The notes under the pieces are model-generated. The model made no database searches. It was not told the DNA's origin and saw only the letters and a list, made by a program, of their open reading frames with translations. 64,000 bases of DNA, from assembly GCF_902498915.1 (NCBI RefSeq), contig NZ_CABVLQ010000001.1; one strand, written 5' to 3'. The stretch is from Escherichia ruysiae (GTDB lineage Bacteria > Pseudomonadota > Gammaproteobacteria > Enterobacterales > Enterobacteriaceae). Made by a program: the position numbers and the translations under genes. Positions 60,423 through 64,000 of the stretch are shown here, piece after piece; positions within the stretch are counted from its first letter, which is position 1, and each line of letters opens with the position of its first letter.

Positions 60423-61436
60423 TTACTCTACTGTGGACACTGTGTGGACACTCTCGGCCTCAGTACCACCTCTTAGCGGATTAAGAGAAATGGCGTCCTG
60501 AAGGTACTCTGGCGCAAAATGAGCGTAAACCATAGTTTGCTCAATCCGCGTGTGACCTAGTATCCGTTGTAGCGTGATAATACTTCCTCCATTAATCATG
60601 AAATGAGTGGCAAAGCTGTGCCTTAGTGCATGTGTGGCTTGCCCCGTTGGCAAATCCGGTTTTATTGCTTTCATTGTTCGTCTGAAGCGAGGGTAATCAG
60701 CATCAGGGAATAAAAAACCTCGTTTGTTATCCGCGATCATTTTGGCAACAGCCTCTGAGATCGGGACGGTGCGTGGTTTGTTTGTTTTCGTTTTAACAAA
60801 CGTGACGCGGTTATGGATGATATTTTCTGCTTTCAAACGAGCTGCTTCTCCCCAACGTGCTCCTGTACTCAGGCAAAGAATCGCAATCTTTTTATTGTCG
60901 CCGTCAAGTGCTGCAAGCAGTAAGGCAATTTCTTCCTGTGTGAGATAGCCTGTTTCTGGTTTTTCCTCCTTAAGCCTCTTTGTCCCTCTGATAGGGTGCT
61001 CACCAAAGAATAACTCCGCTTCAATCAGGGCTGTAAACATGCCGCTAATACATGTTAAATCACGATTGATACTCGAAGGTTTAATACCCTGACTTCTTCG
61101 GGTGGCGCAGTACTGGCTGATAAGGGATTTCGTGATTTGAAATGCGCATGGGTCATTCGTTATTTTTGTGAAGATTTCAATTTTTCCAAGATTAGATTTC
61201 CCATGCTCTTCGTGTTTACCCTTTAAATCCCACCAGATCTGTGTCAGTTCCGACAGACGTCGTTTGTCTGTTGGTTTTGATAGCCATTCTTTATTGTGGT
61301 GGTTGTACAACGTGTATTTTTCGAAAGCGACAGCTTCGCTTTTCTTATCAAACTTCCTACGGATGCGTTTTCCGTTACGTCCAGTAGGGCGGATGTCCAC
61401 TTCATATCGACCATCATCGAGTTTTTTGATTGCCAT
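60423..61436 (-). CDS. int: P2-type tyrosine integrase
   Basis: 337-residue tyrosine recombinase that integrates and, with Cox, excises the prophage. The catalytic set is visible: Arg194 (TGARWGE), His269 and Arg272 (HALRHSF), His295 (LGHTRI) and nucleophile Tyr304 (VYAHF). The N-terminal arm-binding domain begins MAIKKLDDGRYEVDIRPTGRNG. The length equals P2 Int. The C-terminal tail (SVHTVSTVE) ends close to the att core, as in P2. It is transcribed in the same direction as the C repressor. Confidence 0.95.
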   Translation of the reverse strand: MAIKKLDDGRYEVDIRPTGRNGKRIRRKFDKKSEAVAFEKYTLYNHHNKEWLSKPTDKRRLSELTQIWWDLKGKHEEHGKSNLGKIEIFTKITNDPCAFQITKSLISQYCATRRSQGIKPSSINRDLTCISGMFTALIEAELFFGEHPIRGTKRLKEEKPETGYLTQEEIALLLAALDGDNKKIAILCLSTGARWGEAARLKAENIIHNRVTFVKTKTNKPRTVPISEAVAKMIADNKRGFLFPDADYPRFRRTMKAIKPDLPTGQATHALRHSFATHFMINGGSIITLQRILGHTRIEQTMVYAHFAPEYLQDAISLNPLRGGTEAESVHTVSTVE

Positions 61437-61550
61437 CAGAAAACCCTCCGAGTGGTACTTTTTTTGCTACTACTAATCGCTTTTTTCGTGGTGGCTGAAA
61501 TTTAGCCACCAATAGTAGGCACTTGTGATGAATATATTCACGATAAATTG

Positions 61551-61850
61551 TTAACCAGTCTTTTGACCGGAGTGGGGCGACGTTGTTTCGTTTTGCCCAA
61601 AGTGTGCGAGAGCGGGCGCAATTTGCCCGGCTTCTGGAGCTACCTGATCAGTCATGAACCACAAAGTATATTTAGTAAATCTAGGATGTTGTAAGACCTT
61701 CATTATGGCTTCAACTCCAGCGTTTTTTGACCGGCTCTCATAGCTCGAAAGTGAGCTGTAGGCTACACCAGTTAATTCACTGAATTCTTTACGGTTTAAC
61801 CTTTCAGATTCACGGATTAGCTTCAACTTCTCCGAAACGTCTATTGACAT
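61551..61850 (-). CDS. C: P2-like immunity repressor C
   Basis: 99-residue lysogeny repressor with an N-terminal helix-turn-helix (about 15-45; LNRKEFSELTGVAYSSLSSY) and a conserved P2 C-type tail (FTKYTLWFMTDQVAPE and ALAHFGQNETTSPHSGQ). The length is the same as P2 C. The recognition half differs from the P2 C sequence I remember (about SRQQLADLTGVPYGTLSYY), while the tail is nearly identical, so this is probably a different immunity specificity. The start at 61850 (MSIDVSEKL) is chosen; the open frame to 61922 runs through the promoter region. Confidence 0.92.
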   Translation of the reverse strand: MSIDVSEKLKLIRESERLNRKEFSELTGVAYSSLSSYESRSKNAGVEAIMKVLQHPRFTKYTLWFMTDQVAPEAGQIAPALAHFGQNETTSPHSGQKTG

Positions 61851-61927
61851 AATTACTCCGATTGCGTAATTTCTTGCTGATGGTGTGAAATGTTGTGCTT
61901 CTGGAGTTATCCTTTTAGGCAATAATT

Positions 61928-61957
61928 AGCCATTAGGAGCCATTAGAAGCACTAAGG
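61928..61957. promoter_or_regulatory. Direct 10-bp repeats in the C-cox switch region, probable operators
   Basis: AGCCATTAGG and AGCCATTAGA in tandem (61928-61947), followed by the degenerate AGCACTAAGG (61948-61957). They lie between the divergent C and cox genes, immediately upstream of cox. Direct-repeat operators are the rule for P2-type C repressors; Cox sites are the alternative. Confidence 0.7.
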
Positions 61958-61971
61958 GAGAATCGTAGCAG

Positions 61972-62247
61972 ATGAATAGACAGCTTGTAAGCGTGACTGA
62001 TGCCGTGCCTTATCAGGAGTTTGCAAAACTCATTGGTAAAACTCCAAGAGCTGTAAGGGGCATGATTGAGAAAGGGAAATTACCAGTTATTGAGATTACT
62101 GACCCTCAGTCAGTATCGGGGCGTGCTGGTGAATATTGGGTATACCTTCCGGCATGGAATAACGGACTAAAACTGGCTTATGAAAGTCGTCCTAAAGAGA
62201 TTCGTGACGGCTGGTTGATGTGGTTAGGTCTCGGTGAACCACGTTAA
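61972..62247 (+). CDS. cox: P2 Cox: excisionase and repressor of the lysogenic promoter
   Basis: 91-residue multifunctional early protein. Its winged-helix part (about 10-60) includes PYQEFAKLIGKTPRAVRGMI, and the rest (GRAGEYWVYLPAWNNG ... WLGLGEPR) is essentially P2 Cox. It represses the C promoter and directs excision with Int. The N-terminal 35 residues differ more from P2 than the tail does, mirroring the pattern in C. Confidence 0.94.
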   Translation: MNRQLVSVTDAVPYQEFAKLIGKTPRAVRGMIEKGKLPVIEITDPQSVSGRAGEYWVYLPAWNNGLKLAYESRPKEIRDGWLMWLGLGEPR

Positions 62248-62257
62248 GGAGAACCGT

Positions 62258-62428
62258 ATGAATGAGCCTCGTTGTATTGCTCAGTTATTGCGTAACGAAA
62301 GCCCCAGGGCGATTGACTTCACCATCACCCACGGTAAGGGGCGTAAGGGAATCATTATCCGCACCAAAAAACAGAGTCCGGTAAAAAAGGCTCTGACCTT
62401 TCTGAAAAGCCGGAGGGTCTGGAAATGA
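62258..62428 (+). CDS. Small P2-type early protein (orf78-like)
   Basis: 56-residue basic protein beginning MNEPRCIAQLLRN, with the central FTITHGKGRKGIIIRTKK. It corresponds in place and look to P2 orf78, between cox and B. ATG 62258 follows AAGGAGAACCGT; an earlier in-frame ATG at 62234 lies within cox. It overlaps the start of B by four bases. Function is unknown. Confidence 0.85.
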   Translation: MNEPRCIAQLLRNESPRAIDFTITHGKGRKGIIIRTKKQSPVKKALTFLKSRRVWK

Positions 62429-62925
62429 CAGTGATGACGCTCAATCTCGTTGAAAAACAGCCAGCAGCTATGCGCCGGATAATTGGTAAGCATCTTGCCG
62501 TTCCTCGCTGGCAGGATACATGTGATTATTATAATCAGATGATGGAGCGCGAACGGTTAACGGTTTGCTTCCATGCTCAGTTAAAACAGCGTCACGCAAC
62601 GATGCGTTTTGAAGAAATGAACGACGTCGAACGTGAACGACTGGTATGTGCAATTGATGAATTGCGTGGGGCATTCTCAAAACGCCGTCAGGTTGGCGCA
62701 AGTGAGTATGCATATATTAGTTTTTTAACAGTCAGTCAGCGTCGCACTTTATTTATGCACGCACGACTGACAGAAAAAGAATTTAACCAGCCATACTGGC
62801 GAATTAATGAAGAATCATGTTACTGGCGTGATGCTTTATTCCGTGCATTACGTGAATTATTCAGTCTGTTTGAGTATGCACCGACAATTCTGACGTCGGT
62901 AAAACCAGAGCAATATCTGCATTAA
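62425..62925 (+). CDS. B: P2 replication protein B
   Basis: 166-residue early protein that in P2 is needed for lagging-strand synthesis and interacts with host DnaB helicase. It begins MTVMTLNLVEKQPAAMRRIIG and contains the charged central region FEEMNDVERERLVCAIDELRGAFSK-like helices. The length equals P2 gpB. It overlaps the preceding small gene by four bases. Confidence 0.93.
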   Translation: MTVMTLNLVEKQPAAMRRIIGKHLAVPRWQDTCDYYNQMMERERLTVCFHAQLKQRHATMRFEEMNDVERERLVCAIDELRGAFSKRRQVGASEYAYISFLTVSQRRTLFMHARLTEKEFNQPYWRINEESCYWRDALFRALRELFSLFEYAPTILTSVKPEQYLH

Positions 62926-62988
62926 GTAATTAACCAGAGTTTTTAACGCACTTAATCGTGCGGGACTTCTTTTTGCCTGGAGAAAGTC

Positions 62989-63213
62989 ATGCATACAGTT
63001 TCTGAAAATCAGTGCGGTAAATACGCATTACTGCTGCAACAGGCCAGAACCGAAGCACAGGCCGACGCTGCGACGCGCTTTTCTTCTCATCTTGACGCCA
63101 TGATTCGCCACATCACAAAGGCGGAGTTATCCCGCGTGGAGATAGTCGAGCTGCTCAGTCAGGAGTCGGAAAAATTTCACAACATCGGATTGTCTCGCGG
63201 GGAGGTGCTTTGA
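62989..63213 (+). CDS. P2-type early protein (orf80-like, DUF2732)
   Basis: 74-residue helical protein (MHTVSENQCGKYALLLQQ ... LSRGEVL), likely DUF2732, conserved in P2-like phages after gene B. TGGAGAAAGTC precedes the ATG. It ends one base into the next start codon (TGATG). Function is unknown. Confidence 0.87.
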   Translation: MHTVSENQCGKYALLLQQARTEAQADAATRFSSHLDAMIRHITKAELSRVEIVELLSQESEKFHNIGLSRGEVL

Positions 63214-63512
63214 TGTCCTGCTCTCATTCAGTTGTATTACTGAATAACGCCTTAAAAATCGCCGTTATGGAAAATGGTGATTTATCTCTTATTCAACTTT
63301 GTCTTGATAAAGAAAAACGCGACATAACTGAATCTGTTATCGCGATTTATCAGAATGAATTAAACCTCCTGTCTGATGTGGTCAATTTACTTGTTAAACG
63401 AGCTGTATTCCACAAGCAAATTTCCTCAGTGGATGAAATGACAAAATTAACGACAGAACTTGCCAGTTATTGTGCTGATGTATCCAGGAAACTTAACGAT
63501 AAAAGGAGCTGA
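63213..63512 (+). CDS. P2-type early protein (orf81-like)
   Basis: 99-residue mostly helical protein beginning MSCSHSVVLLNNALKIAV. ATG 63213 is chosen because GGAGG lies 8 bases upstream, within the previous gene, and the stop and start overlap. It is in the place of P2 orf81. No motif is recognisable and function is unknown. Confidence 0.86.
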   Translation: MSCSHSVVLLNNALKIAVMENGDLSLIQLCLDKEKRDITESVIAIYQNELNLLSDVVNLLVKRAVFHKQISSVDEMTKLTTELASYCADVSRKLNDKRS

Positions 63513-63514
63513 TA

Positions 63515-63739
63515 ATGCCGGACAACGTAGATTTTATTCAGGAACAACAGGCTGAATTACTGGAGCGCCAGATTAACGCGGCAAGGGTAAAACATTGCGG
63601 TGCTTCTGCGCTGGTTTGCGAAGAGTGTGACGCGCCAATACCTGCTGCCCGTCGTGCGGCTTATCCGTCAGCCACGCGTTGTGTTTCCTGCCAGTCAGTC
63701 TTTGAAGCAAAAAACAAACATTACCGGAGAACGGCATGA
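63515..63739 (+). CDS. DksA/TraR-type zinc-finger early protein (P2 orf82-like)
   Basis: 74-residue protein with a C4 zinc finger: CEEC (about 35-38) and CVSC (about 56-59) within CEECDAPIPAARRAA and ATRCVSCQS. This is the signature of the DksA/TraR family, short forms of which bind RNA polymerase in the secondary channel and mimic DksA with ppGpp. AAAAGGAGCTGATA precedes the ATG. It overlaps the next gene by four bases. Action on host transcription is inferred from the family. Confidence 0.9.
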   Translation: MPDNVDFIQEQQAELLERQINAARVKHCGASALVCEECDAPIPAARRAAYPSATRCVSCQSVFEAKNKHYRRTA

Positions 63740-64000
63740 GTATTCGTATTGAAATTGGCGAACGTTATGTCGTTACCAGTGACAGCTTTCAGTTTATTCT
63801 CCACGAGAAAAAGAGATCGGAAAGCGGTAAAAACGCCGGTCAGGAATGGCTGGCGGTGGTTGGTTATTATCCGAAATTAAGCCAGCTCGTTTCCGGCCTG
63901 ATGCATCACGATATTCTGACCGGAAGCGCAAAGTCTTTTGCTGATTTAAACGCGCAGGTTGAGCAACTCAGCAAGCGTTGTTCAGAGGCTTTTGGCTCAT
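63736..64000 (+). CDS. P2-type early protein (orf83-like), cut by window end
   Basis: The frame starts at ATG 63736, overlapping the previous stop (ATGA), and is open to base 64000 (88 codons). It encodes MSIRIEIGERYVVTSDSF, with later QEWLAVVGYYPKLSQLV. This fits P2 orf83 (DUF5405), just before replication initiator gene A, which should follow outside the window. Function is unknown. Confidence 0.85.
   Translation, partial: MSIRIEIGERYVVTSDSFQFILHEKKRSESGKNAGQEWLAVVGYYPKLSQLVSGLMHHDILTGSAKSFADLNAQVEQLSKRCSEAFGS

Overview
The window is a stretch of an Escherichia coli chromosome. Nearly every backbone gene is recognisable and in the gene order I remember for E. coli K-12, read in reverse: cdd, yohKJ, dusC, mdtQ, yohF, yohD, yohC, pbpG, dld, bglX, osmF-yehYXW, mlrA, btsSR, yehS, yehR, metG, mrp, yehEDCBA, rcnB, rcnA, rcnR, thiMD, yegX, yegW, yegVUT, fbaB, gat operon, yegS. 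It is not K-12. It carries two catabolic insertions and a P2-type prophage that I do not remember at these points in K-12, lacks the molR-yehQ block, and has intact versions of genes I recall as broken in K-12 (mdtQ, gatC, gatR). Gene identities come from recall of protein families and of K-12 proteins; no database was searched.

Layout. 1-1.7 kb: 5' part of cdd with two CRP-like sites, then the LrgAB-like membrane pair yohJK. 1.8-7.9 kb: an inserted 3-hydroxybenzoate/gentisate pathway (mhbR divergent from mhbTDHIM), ending in a hairpin terminator. 7.9-9.5 kb: dusC, a GC-rich multi-hairpin element that looks like a structured RNA (possibly HEARO/omega-RNA-like), and the 27-codon yohP. 9.5-23.7 kb: efflux lipoprotein mdtQ, yohF, yohD, yohC, pbpG, a duplicated REP/BIME, dld, bglX, the osmF-yehYXW ABC importer, the small protein yohO, and mlrA interrupted by an in-frame amber codon. 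23.9-29.9 kb: pyruvate-sensing BtsSR, yehS, lipoprotein yehR, a deletion scar joining a molR 5' stub to what is probably a yehQ 3' stub, then metG. 30-36.8 kb: mrp and the yeh chaperone-usher fimbrial genes. 36.8-46.6 kb: Ni/Co efflux and its regulator (rcnBA/rcnR), TPP riboswitch with thiMD, a GH25 lysozyme-like gene, the yegW/yegTUV nucleoside-type cluster, and fbaB.

46.8-59.3 kb is polyol catabolism. The galactitol operon gatYZABCD-gatR is complete except for an amber codon in gatY. Directly beside it sits a D-arabitol operon (dalR divergent from dalD-dalK-dalT) followed by a HAD phosphatase gene. The two routes converge on central metabolism through tagatose-1,6-bisphosphate and xylulose-5-phosphate respectively. 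59.3-64 kb: yegS, a 27-bp P2 att core, then the early region of a P2-like prophage (int, C repressor, cox, B and small early genes), cut by the window end.

The two nonsense alleles (mlrA and gatY) are both glutamine CAG to TAG changes with the remaining frame open, so they are either independent losses or sites readable by an amber suppressor. I see no CRISPR array, tRNA, rRNA or complete insertion sequence, and no clearly undescribed multi-gene system. The best candidates for new biology are the structured element after dusC and the phosphatase attached to the arabitol operon.
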